From positions 62,001-126,000 of the forward strand of contig VUYV01000082.1 of assembly GCA_008711295.1 (NCBI GenBank): a stretch of 64,000 nt of DNA, given 5' to 3'. A program made the translations under genes and the position numbers. This document shows, piece after piece, positions 10,616-21,677 of this stretch. Each line of letters starts with the position of its first letter. The stretch's first letter is position 1. The notes under the pieces are model-generated. The model worked only from the letters and a program-made list of their open reading frames with translations, was not told where the DNA came from and made no database searches. The DNA is from Anarhynchus alexandrinus. Taxonomy: Eukaryota; Chordata; Aves; Charadriiformes; Charadriidae.

Positions 10616-13600
10616 CTAAAACAGAAATCCACATGGTTAATATTTACAATTTCATCCTTACCCACATCCTCACCCTTTGTGTCTAAGGTCTTTATGGCCT
10701 TTGTTACCATATGAAATGATCACTTTGCAATCCTTCGTGCTCCCTACCTCAGGTGACCCTATGGCACACAGATATGGGAGGCACAAAAGTCCTAGCATCT
10801 AGAGCCTTACAGCTATATAGATACATACATCTTCTGCTGAGGATGCTTGGCCTCACTCACCTGCCACAAATGATCCAGGAAATCCGTGGCAGTGAAAATC
10901 TATTACTCAAGTCTCCAGAGTTTGCATCTGGACCCCTGAGCCATTCCCCCCGCCCTATATGATTCCTGGTTCTACAGACCACAAGTCTGTAAGGGAGGAA
11001 AGGGAGGGGGGGAAAAAAAAAAAACCAAAACAAAAGAGTAACTTGCACCAGCTTCTGAATACAGAAAAGCTGTGATTAGAGTTTAGCAGGCAATCATACC
11101 CAAGGCCAATTCCTGAACATGAAAGAAGCTTCAAAGTAGACAAGAAAGAGTAATAGGAAAAATTAGGGGGAAAGGGGAGCTGGGAATGGCTCCAGAGCGG
11201 AAGTAGTAATCATGACATTTTGCTGCTCCTAGACACCAATGGAGACACAGATTTTTCTTGTTAATTACTTTTTAATAAAAAAAAAAATACAGAAAGGTTT
11301 TAATGTTCCAAATACTTAGTACCTCATTATTCACATGTATGCATACACCCACATCTTCTTTAGTGCACAGGGGCACGTGTATGTACACAGAGAGAGAACA
11401 AAGCCATAGCAGCTGCCAAGGGGACGGACTTCCATCTATCTCAGGTTAATACTCACAGAAAGTTGTTACCACTGGATCAGGTATGCTATTAAGCTTCCCA
11501 GTTACAAAAACTATCTTTACAGCTGGTTTTAGTAGCAGCAAGAGGGAAAAGGTCAGGAGGTGAGTGGCCGCCACATTCATTTACTCTCACATTTGAAGGT
11601 AAGATCCAGGCACACCAAAAGGGAAGCACGCGTTACTTCATTTCGGGGCCAAGCAGTCTCAAGACAGTGGAGAAATCTTTTTGTGCGTGTGTGGGTTGTA
11701 TTTTTTTAAACTTTGTAAAGCAATGTAAGAACTCCCACTGGCTGCAACAGGAATCCATCACGTAGAAAATACCTCAAGGCTTTGGCAGGATGGCAAATGC
11801 TGAGTAATGCGTGTTGCCTTGCCTCATGCTGCTCCCTGTGTCTGAGGGGTATATTAATCAGTCATGCCACATGGGCTGCCATGTTTACTGATTAGATACA
11901 CAGCTGGAGGGGTGGTTTTATTTTATAAATAGAAGGAAGTATAATTTATATGTTCTTAGAAAGAAATACACAGAGTTTCTATTTTTTTTTCTTTTTAACT
12001 GAAGGAGGCTCCAGCAGCTCCCAGTCAGACTGTGAACCTAGAAACTAATCTCAAAAGACCTAACAGGCTTACTAATTAGAAATTAAGTTATCCACGTGTA
12101 TTTTTGCAAGACTAACTCCCTGACCAAATCGTCCCTGGTTTTCATGGAAGTCTACACTGTGAAAGGACTGCAGAGTTTAGCCATGAGACTTGCCCTTGCT
12201 CCAATAGATCCCCGCGGTTTGAAGAATGCCCACAAAGATGGCTTCCTTTTTTTCTCCTCTTCTGTAAAAACGTTTGTGATGAGTTTCCATTCCCTATACT
12301 TGTGTTGTCTAGTGCACATATATGCAATAAGAAATGAACGAAAGAGCAGGGGAGCAGATAGTACTACCATATGTATTGCAGCAGGCCACCAGCCATTACA
12401 CTGAGTTATCAACCTCATTTTCATTACATTTTAGCTGTCTTTCATTCTGATTTTCTCCACACAGACAGCTTTTTCTTTCTCACTATAAATGAACTTCAGA
12501 AATCTGGAAGGAGTGCACGGGAAAGTTCTTCTCCCCCTCTTATGAGAGAATTCATTTCCTTTGACACATTCCAACCAAATCATCAAACTCCTATTTGCAA
12601 TTGGCTATCTTCAGTTGTTAGTCTAAGGAGAGGCATCAGAAATGGCCAGGGGAACTTTCCAGAGGGCCAGGAGGTCTCCACTGCTATATGTTTCACAGAG
12701 ACAGATCCCACCCCTCCGTAGTGGAAGTGCTTTATACCTACTTCTCCGCTGCAGTTGGGCAATGCTCAGGGTGTCACCTGAAGCTATTCTCTTATACTTC
12801 TAGCTGCACCAGCCACTTGAAGATCCGCTGATACAATAAAATGGGCCGAGGTCTTCACATTAGACCAGTTTCTAATCTGATCTGTCCTAACCAAGAGCGA
12901 GCAGGGCCCAATGCAAACCCCTTGCACGAGAGGGGTAAAACTCACAACTTCAAAGTAACAGTTCATATTCGCTGCACAGTTGGTTTGCGTGTGCACCTAT
13001 GTGTGAGTTTGCCTGTTTGGTGTTGATGGCTGGTAAGGTTTGAAACCATAGCCCTTGAAAGGTTTAACATCATAAACAGCAGATAAAAGTCTGTCAATAG
13101 CGAACAACTATGTCCTCTCCAACTTCTCTCATACTATCTTTTGTTTAAACACCAAACGACCTTGGCCTCTCTGAGAATTGCACTATATTAAAAACTAAAC
13201 TTCCACATCATTTCCTTTCTCCTCCTACTGCTGATGTATAAAGCAGATGGGTTTATATAACGCTTTCTCCCGACAGGAGCTCTCTGCGGCAGAAGACTGA
13301 AGGGGAAAACCAGTTCCTTCTGGCAGCACCTGCCCTGACGGCACTCCCCAAGTACAACGCAGGACCCTGCGCCTCTGTAAAGCAATGAAATACAGCCTGG
13401 TCTCCTCTCCCTCAAGCATATTCTTCTGTAAAGACAACACCGAACCACAGCAAGCAAACATTTCAAGGGTTACATTGAAACTCTGCACAATCTCCTCCCT
13501 CGACTTTTATTCTTGCACTACTGTACCTATGTCTAACATCAGCCATCTGCTAGATACAGGCAAATAGTTTCAGTTCTCTTTGAAACAAACTATTTATAAA

Positions 13601-15691
13601 CTTCTGGTATATACCTCTCTCCTAGAACATGCAACACCTACCTAGGATTTCTTGCAACAACATGGAGATGGTGGCAGCAAATCGTACCCATTCCTATGCC
13701 TGGAAGGGCTTATATATTGCACGTACATCTGGGTTCTATACTCATGTATTGCAATCTTACTTCCTGTACGTCCTGCCATTGCAATATCTTCCTTCATACA
13801 AAGAGTCTGTAAAAATGCCTTAAAAACTAGGAAAAAAACCACCACCCTTGGTAGTTCAAATCACAGCCCAGCCATCAGTGAGTGAAAACCCAGGATTTAA
13901 AATTAGCTTCAGAAACAACACTACAGCCCTGCATGCAAGTTTTCCTTTTCCTCCTTCTTGGAAGGGAGAGGAAACACCAAGACTGACCCTACAAACTCCA
14001 CGTGTGCAGGCTGCCGCGCTTCCGGGAGTGGCGCGGAATGGCCAGAGGATCTCTGCCAGCGCCTGTCCCACCACCCCGTCCGCACGCCACCGGCCGGGGC
14101 CCAAGCTCACAGGGAACACGGGGCATCCACACAGCTCATGGTGCAGAGAGCAGTCAAGCTGAGACAAGAATTTCCTTTTCTTTGATCTGGCTCAGTTGTA
14201 ACTTTACATACTGCTTTCTAACCAATTTACCTACTCCCTAGACAGGAGCTTGATGATATGTTGATGATATGCCTCCACATACGCCATTTTTTGAACGTTT
14301 TAGGCACCCTAAGACATACCCAGATGGATAGTGCCACCTGTAAAACTCTAGCTCTGGGGCTAATGAGGCCTGAGTGAAAAAAACGAGGAGGGTAACGAGC
14401 ATTTCTTTGGTTTTGCTGGAGCCACACCCTTTGCCAACAACTTCACAGCTCTTCCCTGGTCCTGGACTGCCCTGGATATGGCGTGTCTCACTCCCTCAGC
14501 CAGAGGCAGCAGCAGGAACATGGAAGGCAGGGTACGGCCGGGGCGGCATTCCCGGCAGGGCCTCTGCTATTCGGTGAAGCTGGCACGGGTCTTGCCGTCT
14601 AGAGCGCGCGGGGACGTCGAGGCAGGATGCTGCCACGTCCCACCGCGCTGCCGCACCTTGGCGGGAACAGCTGCCCCGCTCGACGCAGCGCGGCCCACCT
14701 GCCGCTCTCGGTTTTAAAGGGTTTGCCAGAGCCGAAGCCGCAGAATCGCCGCCGGCAGGCTCCCGAAACTGCAGGTCTGCCCTCCTGCCAAGCCGTTAAA
14801 GCGTGCCGACTGCTCCACGTAAAATGGCTTCACGCCCCGGCCCTGCAGGAGCCAACCGGGCAAAGAGCCGCCGGCGGCCGCCGCTGCGGGTTATCCCGGG
14901 GGCCGCCCGCCCGCGGGGTCCCGCCCCGGCCCGGCCCTGCGCTGAGCCGCCCGCCAGGGGTGTCTCGTTTTACCGAGGCCACGTTTGCAGGCGCTGGGGA
15001 AAACCGCGGCCCAGGCTCGATTTGTCCCGCTAACGCCATGAAAGCATCTTCGCGGCGGGAGCACGGAGGGGGAGAAGCGGGGGCGGGGGAGGGATGGGAC
15101 ACGTTTGCCTTCCCGCACGCCGCGCTACCCGAGAGCTGCGCGGCTGCTTATTTAAGGGGGTGACCCCCTCCNNNNNNNNNNNNNNNNNNNNNNNNNNNNN
15201 NNNNNNNNNNNNNNNNNNNNNNNNNNNNNNNNNNNNNNNNNNNNNNNNNNNNNNNNNNNNNNNNNNNNNNNNNNNNNNNNNNNNNNNNNNNNNNNNNNNN
15301 NNNNNNNNNNNNNNNNNNNNNNNNNNNNNNNNNNNNNNNNNNNNNNNNNNNNNNNNNNNNNNNNNNNNNNNNNNNNNNNNNNNNNNNNNNNNNNNNNNNN
15401 NNNNNNNNNNNNNNNNNNNNNNNNNNNNNNNNNNNNNNNNNNNNNNNNNNNNNNNNNNNNNNNNNNNNNNNNNNNNNNNNNNNNNNNNNNNNNNNNNNNN
15501 NNNNNNNNNNNNNNNNNNNNNNNNNNNNNNNNNNNNNNNNNNNNNNNNNNNNNNNNNNNNNNNNNNNNNNNNNNNNNCGCCGCCGCCGCCTCCTCGGCAC
15601 CGCCGGGCTGCGCGCCCCGCTCGTTGGTGGCGGCGGCGGCGGCGGCGGGAGGGCTGCCCCCCTTAGGGCCCCGGTGCTTGGCGGCCGACAT
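9284..15691 (-). CDS. CKAP4: Cytoskeleton-associated protein 4 (CLIMP-63), two exons, exon 1 interrupted by gap
   Basis: CKAP4/CLIMP-63 is a type II membrane protein of the rough endoplasmic reticulum. It spaces ER sheets through its long luminal coiled coil and anchors the ER to microtubules through its cytosolic N-terminus; it is also known as a surface receptor. Coding exon 1 starts at 15691 (context GCC-ATG) and 38 residues are readable to 15578, beginning MSAAKHRGPKGG, homologous to the mammalian start. The rest of exon 1, including the expected palmitoylated cysteine and single membrane segment, is lost in the gap. Exon 2 (10615-9284) gives the remaining 443 residues and the stop. Human CKAP4 is 602 residues with a similar exon-2 share, so the luminal part is full length. 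The frame stays open upstream of 15691, with an in-frame ATG in weak context at 15895; homology favours 15691. A CpG island covers the promoter. Confidence 0.95.
10616..15171 (-). other. CKAP4 intron 1 (donor end in gap)
   Basis: About 4.6 kb between the exon-2 acceptor and the gap. No repeat element or internal exon is recognised. A G/A low-complexity patch lies at 10996-11036. The end nearest exon 1 (from about 14470) becomes CpG-rich. Confidence 0.7.
15172..15577. other. Assembly gap (406 N)
   Basis: A run of unresolved bases flanked on both sides by extremely GC-rich sequence and, on the right, by CGG/CCG trinucleotide repeats. It removes most of CKAP4 exon 1, its donor site and the start of intron 1. 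The true length may differ from 406. Confidence 0.99.
15578..15691 (-). CDS. CKAP4: CKAP4 coding exon 1, visible N-terminal part
   Basis: This encodes the first 38 residues of the cytosolic microtubule-binding tail: MSAAKHRGPKGG, then an alanine run, NERGAQPGG and a second alanine run that goes into the gap. The Lys/Arg/Gly-rich start matches the mammalian N-terminus. The donor site of this exon is not visible. At the expected exon length it lies inside the gap, since the sequence beyond 15171 has in-frame stops and no CKAP4-like residues. Confidence 0.88.
15629..15646 (-). repeat. GCC trinucleotide run coding alanines in CKAP4
   Basis: Six perfect GGC units on the plus strand are GCC codons on the CKAP4 strand and encode six alanines near residue 16-21. 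A second CGC/CCG-rich patch borders the gap at 15578. Such runs are length-variable and help explain why the exon failed to assemble. Confidence 0.8.
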
Positions 15692-16491
15692 GGCGGGACG
15701 CCGCCGCCGTCGTGCGTGGAGCGGGAGCAGCGGGAGAGGGTGAGGGAGGGAGGGAGGAAGGGATGGAGGGAAGGAGGGCGGGGGAGCCGACCCGGGCAGC
15801 GCCGCTCTCCCCGCCCCGCCCCGGCCCACGCCCCGGGGAGCCGCCACGCACACGGGGACGGCCCCGGTCCCTGACGGGGGGGAACCGCCACGCATACGGG
15901 TTTGGCCCCGTCCCGAGGGAGACAACGGGGCGGGGGAGCGGCGGGCAGGGCGGAGGGGCAGCCCTCGCCCAGCCCCGGGCTGGCGGCAGACCCTCTCCCG
16001 ACCACGGGCCGGCCCGGGACTCTGGGCGCGGGGTGCGCTGGGCCTTCCCCCCCGCTGTCGCAGCCCCCAGGGTGTCCCCAAGCCCGGCCCGGTCCCGCCG
16101 CCGGTTTTTAGTCATGCATGATGTCGGTTTTCGGTGGCGGAGTGCGGCGGGCTCCCGCCTCGAGCAACTTCTGTTTTGCTCGATTGCGATGTCGGCTGCA
16201 GCCAGCCCCGAGAGCCAGGCGTGGAGAAAAAGTTGTTTTCTCCATCCGCAACCCACCCCTCCACCCCCTTTCTGGTGCCGCTAGAGCAGAGACGTGGCAC
16301 CAGGCTGGTCCCTCGGGCACACGACAGCTGCCGTGACTGGCAGGAGCGCTTCTGGTCCTTTAGGTGCCACGGCCGGCTTTGTGTGTGCCCACTCGGTAGA
16401 CGCTGGGAGCTCAGCACCGAAATTCCTGGCGGAGCCTTTGTGCTCCGAGCATGCTCCTTGGCCAGCACCACGTCGGCGTGAGCCTGCTGCC

Positions 16492-16755
16492 TTCATCTTC
16501 CCAACACAGCATGTCCCCACAGCGTTCATCTTCCCAACACAGCATGTGCCCGCAGCATTCATCTTCCCAACAGACCGTGTCCCCACAACGTTCATCTTCC
16601 CAACAGACCATGTCCCCACAGCGTTCATCTTCCCAACAGACCGTGTCCCCACAACGTTCATCTTCCCAACAGACCATGTCCCCACAGGGTTCATCTTCCC
16701 AACACAGCATGTCCCCACTGCGTTCATCTTCCCAATACAGCATGTCCCGGCACAG
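16492..16755. repeat. 33-bp minisatellite, eight tandem units
   Basis: Eight units of exactly 33 bases start at 16492, 16525, 16558, 16591, 16624, 16657, 16690 and 16723, each opening with TTCATCTTCCCAA. Units 3-4 and 5-6 alternate two variants (GACCGTG...ACAACG and GACCATG...ACAG), so a 66-base dimer was itself duplicated. Because 33 is a multiple of three, several frames stay open on both strands, giving long but spurious reading frames (for example plus 16294-16884). It lies about 0.8 kb upstream of the CKAP4 start codon. Confidence 0.95.
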
Positions 16756-18230
16756 GGACATGGCAGGCAGACTGAGCAGGCCTTCTCCTGTACCAGGCTC
16801 CATCCAGGGCCTGCCAGGGTGCGGAGGACGTTTGGTCGTCTTCGTGCTCTCAGTTTTTCTCCTGCTAGTAAGGAGGAGGATTAGAGGGAGGTGGGAGCCG
16901 ACTAGTTTGGATGCGTGCTGGCAAGAAGAGGGGAGCAGGGAAGAGGAGAGCAAGGCAGAGCAAAGGGATAAGGCGTCAGTGGAGGAAATGGTGCATTGAA
17001 TTAATTAGCGGTCATATCAGGGGAAAAAAATTGGCATCTGGCCGTGTGGTAGAGGATCCTTATGCAAGGGAAGTGGGTGGGCTTGTCGCTGCAATTTTAG
17101 GGCACTGGTAATAGAGGGCTGGGGGGTGGGTACTCTTCTGCATGGGGGAAAGAGGAGGAGAACGTGCTCTACACCTGCGTTTGGGTGGAAGGGAGATAAT
17201 CATATGGGAATAACTTTAAAACCTCTTTTGAAAATCCCTCAAATTTTCCAGCATCACAAAGAGCTGCTTAAATCCTTTTCAGAAACCCAGTAGTTGTATT
17301 TTATGGGTTTTTTTTATACTCACTTGATTGTGGAAACTTGAAAAGATACAACGTTAAGACCCCTTCTGCTGTCTGCCTACTGCTTTGGGCTAGGCTATAG
17401 GACAGATGATAGCGCAGAAAAACTTAACTGTTTCAAATACACCCTGAATTCATCAGTATTGTACCTCTTTTTACGTCCCTAACTAAACAGGTTAACGTAG
17501 TAACTGTTGTCTGGTAGACATGTAGCTGCTCTGCCAGAATTTTATGATGTTTTGGGTCTAGACCATACATCACTGATGGCTTACAGGGGAGGGGGTTTTG
17601 TAACCTTTTACATAAAGTTGTCCACACAGGCACAGTGTAAGGCCAAGGTGCGTCACTAAATCTGATTTTTGTAACTATGGGTTACAATTCTGGAAGTGAG
17701 TCCTAATTTTTACAAGATTTTTTACAATTTTACAATTACTAATTTTTATAAATATTTACTGGAGTGTATTTTCTTTTAACATCAACAGGTACATTGCAGA
17801 CAACAGCAATACTGACTTTTTCATATAATGGCTGATGGAGTACATTGCGCTTGTATTTTCCTGGCCTTCTTCAGCTCTTGAGGCCCTTGTGCTGATGTCC
17901 TGTTCACTGCTCCCTTCGAAACTGGCAGCAAGACTTCTCCTGTCCAGAAACTCTGTTTCATGAGTCACCTGAAGATTCAAAGCAAGATGCGTATTGGAAG
18001 TTGCTATTTCAGAGTTATAAAAGAGCTTGCAATCAGGTGGAGTCTGCATGTTGCTGGTAGCTTCCAAGAAGCACTTGGACACAGGATTCGGGACCTAGGG
18101 CAGTGTGGTACCAAAGTGTCCAATGTCACAGGGTTCGTACTGGAGAATCCTAAAAATAAAAACACGCTAAAAAATCTCCTCCACTGCTTTGTCCTCACAG
18201 AGACCCATGTTTCAGGCAGGAATGGAACGG
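16756..18230. other. Intergenic DNA, CKAP4-TCP11L2 interval
   Basis: Ordinary sequence with no recognised gene, RNA or repeat. Confidence 0.55.
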
Positions 18231-18314
18231 AATAGAATAGAATAGAATAGAATAGAATAGAATAGAATAGAATAGAATAGAATAGAATAGAATAGAATAG
18301 AATAGAATAGAATA
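18231..18314. repeat. (AATAG)n pentanucleotide microsatellite
   Basis: There are 16.8 perfect AATAG units over 84 bases. It abuts CR1-like 3' UTR sequence on its right, so it is the expanded tail of a minus-strand CR1 insertion. An imperfect AATGG/AACGG start lies just to the left at 18221-18230. Confidence 0.97.
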
Positions 18315-18370
18315 CTTCCAGTTGGAAGGGACCTACAAGGAGCATCTAGTCCAAGTGCCAGACCAATGAG
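18315..18370 (-). mobile_element. CR1-like LINE 3' end with pentanucleotide tail
   Basis: Directly after the AATAG array comes 'cttccagttggaagggacc' and 'catctagtccaa', the reverse complement of a CR1-family 3' UTR. Only the last ~60 bases are clear; similarity fades after about 18370. The element therefore runs minus, with its tail at 18314-18231. Confidence 0.75.
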
Positions 18371-21103
18371 GCTACTCCGTTTCTAAAACACAGCCTTCCT
18401 CCTATCTGATAGACATGTGGAGTAGCGAGGGTATCAGGATAGACTCTCAAGTATTTTGGAAAACTGCTTTTCATTTTGTCAGAAGATGACCCATGAACAA
18501 AGTAAGCTGATCCTCTTTTGCCCCTTTCTTTCACAATTACTAAGACCAGAAAGGCTTACAGGGTAGACTTCCATTACTGCCTCTGTCTCGTGTTCTCTTG
18601 GGGGGTTCACGACTAGCATCATGTAAAGTAATAATGGATTTAGACCTGGGCTAAAAGCAAACAACTGCTTGACAACCAGTAGCAATGGTGGTAGCTTCAA
18701 AATGATTTGTTGTTTGGGTTTTTTTTAAGAACAATGCAATGAGAAGTTCTTGGCAGTTGGTTTCTCCCTCAGAAATGTTACTCTTCTGTATTTTAATGTG
18801 TATCTTTTAAAATGTCTGTATTCATGTTTGTGTCTATTAAATTTGCCTGTATTAGAGATCTGTGTGTGATAAAAGAAAATTCTATTCAAGACACAGAATG
18901 AAAATAATGCTTTCAAGCTCTGCTGAGGCTTCTGGGCAAAGGTCTTACACATGCAGCTTCAGTGTCTCTAAGACATAAAAAAACATTAGTAGCAACACGC
19001 TCTTTCCAATTCTACACTTATGGTGCTGAACTGCTAGTGCAAATTTGATTTATTTCCTTCTCATTCTTTTTCGCTATACTGAAATGCATTTGCTCACCAA
19101 GAGTCATTCCACAAGTAGAAGTTCCTTACATTAATGTGCAAGCCATAACTCCTTACAAGATAAAAGCTTGAGGTGCTAATTTATCTGTTTCTCTATTTGT
19201 TTACAGCAAGAAATCCAATCAAGTTTTGTCTTGCAAGACATTTTCTTTTTTTGGTCTTTCCTTTGATTCCCAGTACATTCTTGTTTTTTTTTTTTTTAAT
19301 TAATTTTAGGTTGAGTATTCTTCAGAGGCTGAATCTTAAACCTAGGCGGGATCACAGCCCCTGATGTCAGCCCGGCAAATCCAGTTCCATTCAGTACTTC
19401 TGCCAAGGTTTAGGATGAACTGAACTGTTTGGTCTGTATGTGGTGTGTTGTTCTGGTCAGTAACTACTAGCACAGGTGACAGAAGAAGAATTTATAGTTG
19501 ATTGTCTCAGGCATTTTGTCAGCACAGCTCTGCCAAATGCACAGACCTGAGGCCAGAAGTCACTAGGCTGGAGAGGATGCTGGAGTGACTGCAGGTTATG
19601 GGCACCACAACTTGGTTAGCTGATTGCCCTGACCCTAACAAGTAGCGGAGAGCATGCACAGGGTCAGGAGGTTGTCTTAAATACACCCCAGAGATGGTTG
19701 GAGCTAATAAAGGGCGGGGGGGGGGCGCTTGCACTGAAATGGATGAGGAACCCTCAGAATACTCTGTCCTCCTCAATAGCGTGGGAGTAGAAATCTTCAG
19801 CAGTAAACAAAGCACCCTGGGAAGGCTGAAATAGCAGAGTTTCCACAGCGAACATCTAGCCACAGCCTTAGCTATCTCACACTTTATGATAAGTGTGAGA
19901 TCTCAGATTTCTATTTAGGAAGGGCCTAGAAGGGCCAGGATTCATAGCAGTACCCTAACACCCAGGATTTTAGCTCTGAAGCTGTTTATTTCAGAGAGTT
20001 TACCATAAGAGCAGAGCCATATGGACATTACCAGAGACAATAATCAAGAGGATCATCAACGTTAAGCATCAAGGGATGTAAATCTGTTTCAGCTAGTAAG
20101 GCAGCATAGGTAACTGTCATACCATTCCTCTGTCCCCATCTTGGCAGTGACAAGGAAAATGTTAGCAATGTAGCTAAGGCTTTTTCTCACCAGGGAACCA
20201 ATACAAACTATTTCTGACCAAGAGTACCACTCTCAAAACATCTTCTCGTTGTATTTGACATAGTGGGTCACAGTCGTTATTTCCTATGTACAGAAAGACA
20301 GACCGCTAGTGCTGAGGGGAGTGTGCATAAGAAATTTGCTGAGGTGATAAAGTAGCTAGACACTGCAGACTGGTGCCATTGGGGAATTTACTGATGTACT
20401 ATTTTCCCTCAGAAGTGTCAATATTCTTTTTTGCCTCTATGTGAATTTGAAGCCAAATGCTTCAGTGGGGAGAAGCAGCAATCCTGTTTGCCTCTCACAA
20501 GACTGATTTCTCCTTGGAATACAGGAAACTCCACAGAAGAGCAAGCTGAGAAAGCATCCTTACACCTGCCTCGTAGACTTTTTGTCTCACCCTTGAGCCT
20601 ATTATCAAATCTGGACCTGATGGTCTCAGTCAAACCAGAGTCTTAACATCCATCTGTTAGCGCTAAAGCCAGTCTGCCTGTCTCAGTTATTAGGATTAGG
20701 GCAAAATATCTTGTGACTTCAAGTTATGTTCTCAACTTAGTTGTCATGGGCCCTGGTGTAAACAATAACATGTCTTGCCCTTTCCCTCTCCTCCCACTCT
20801 AACCATCAGTCAGCCACGTACTGGGACATTTCTGACCTGTGGGGCCAAATGCAGCTGCATGTCTTACCCACTCAGTAGCTGCATTGCTGTTCGCTGGATA
20901 AAGCAGTGCATTAATTGTAGGCTTTATTGTCTTTGCCAGTTTTACTGGTAACAGCAAGGAAAGGTTATGAACAAACTTGATGCAAAGGCTGAGCACAAAC
21001 TAGACTTTCAGTTCAATTAACAGCGCTTCTGTAGTGAAAGGCCAAGAAGGCCTGTAGTGAAAGGTCAACTTGAGACACTAGAAAAAATTCCAAATGTTTA
21101 CCT
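18371..21103. other. Intergenic DNA, CKAP4-TCP11L2 interval
   Basis: No gene or RNA is recognised. A 10-base or longer G run lies near 19717-19727 and a T run near 19284-19298. Open frames of 60-115 codons show no protein signature. Confidence 0.5.
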
Positions 21104-21677
21104 TGTTGTGGTTTAATCCCAGCCAGCAACTAAACACCACACAGCCACCTGCTCACTCCCCGCAGTGAGATAGGGGGGAGAGAATCAGAATGGTAAAAGT
21201 GAGAAAACTCGTGGATTGAGGTAAAAACAGTTTAATAATTCAAATAAAATAAAAATAAATTGTAATGAAAAGGCAAATAACAAAGAGAAATAAACCCCAA
21301 GAAAGACAAGTGGTGCAAATGAAAACAATTGCTCACCACTAACTGACTGATGCCCAGCCAGTCCCTGAGCTGTGCCCCCTGCCAACCTCCCCCCTAGTTT
21401 TATTGCTGAGTATGACATCATATGGCATGGAATATCCCTTTGGTCAGTTGGGGTCAGCTGTCCTGGCTGTGTCCGCTCTCAGGTTCTTGTGCACCCCCAG
21501 CTCTCCCTGGCAGGGTGGTGTGAGAAGCAGAAAAGGCCTTGACTCTGTGTAAGCACTGCTCAGCAATAACAAAAACATCCCTGTGTTATCAACACTGTTT
21601 TCAACACAAATCTAAAACATAGCCCCATACTAGCTACTATGAAGAAAATTAACTCTGTCCCAGCCAAAACCAGCACA
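21104..21677 (-). mobile_element. Solo endogenous retrovirus LTR (574 bp, ERVL-like)
   Basis: The element starts TGTTGTGG and ends CAGCACA, i.e. TG...CA termini. The five flanking bases are TACCT on the left and TATCT on the right, a 5-bp target duplication with one mismatch; 5 bp points to an ERVL-type integrase. Orientation is minus: on that strand a TATA-like AATAAAA (21403-21397) comes before an ATTAAA poly(A) signal (21236-21231) and a pyrimidine-rich end. I recognise the family as a common avian LTR (start TGTGCTGGTTTTGG on the minus strand) but will not name it. There is no internal viral coding sequence: this is a recombination remnant. Confidence 0.88.

Larger units (their letters stand above)
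14470..16340. promoter_or_regulatory. CKAP4 promoter CpG island
   Basis: A long GC- and CpG-dense block surrounds the CKAP4 start codon at 15691. Upstream of the start (15737-15784, plus-strand view) is a G/A-rich tract that would read as C/U-rich in the mRNA leader or promoter. A run-rich G-quadruplex-type motif is at 15927-15958. No TATA box is evident, as usual for an island promoter. The exact transcription start cannot be placed. Confidence 0.75.

Noticed and set aside
15148..16081. Minus-strand frames of 285 and 309 codons across the N gap
   Set aside because: More than a third of each is unresolved bases. Only the part from 15691 to 15578 is supported, as CKAP4.
16294..16999. Long open frames on both strands with 11-residue repeats
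   Set aside because: They arise from the 33-bp minisatellite, whose unit length is a multiple of three, so several frames stay open at once.
18004..18345. 113-codon frame with repeated Tyr-Ser-Ile-Leu-Phe
   Set aside because: It is a direct translation of the AATAG microsatellite.
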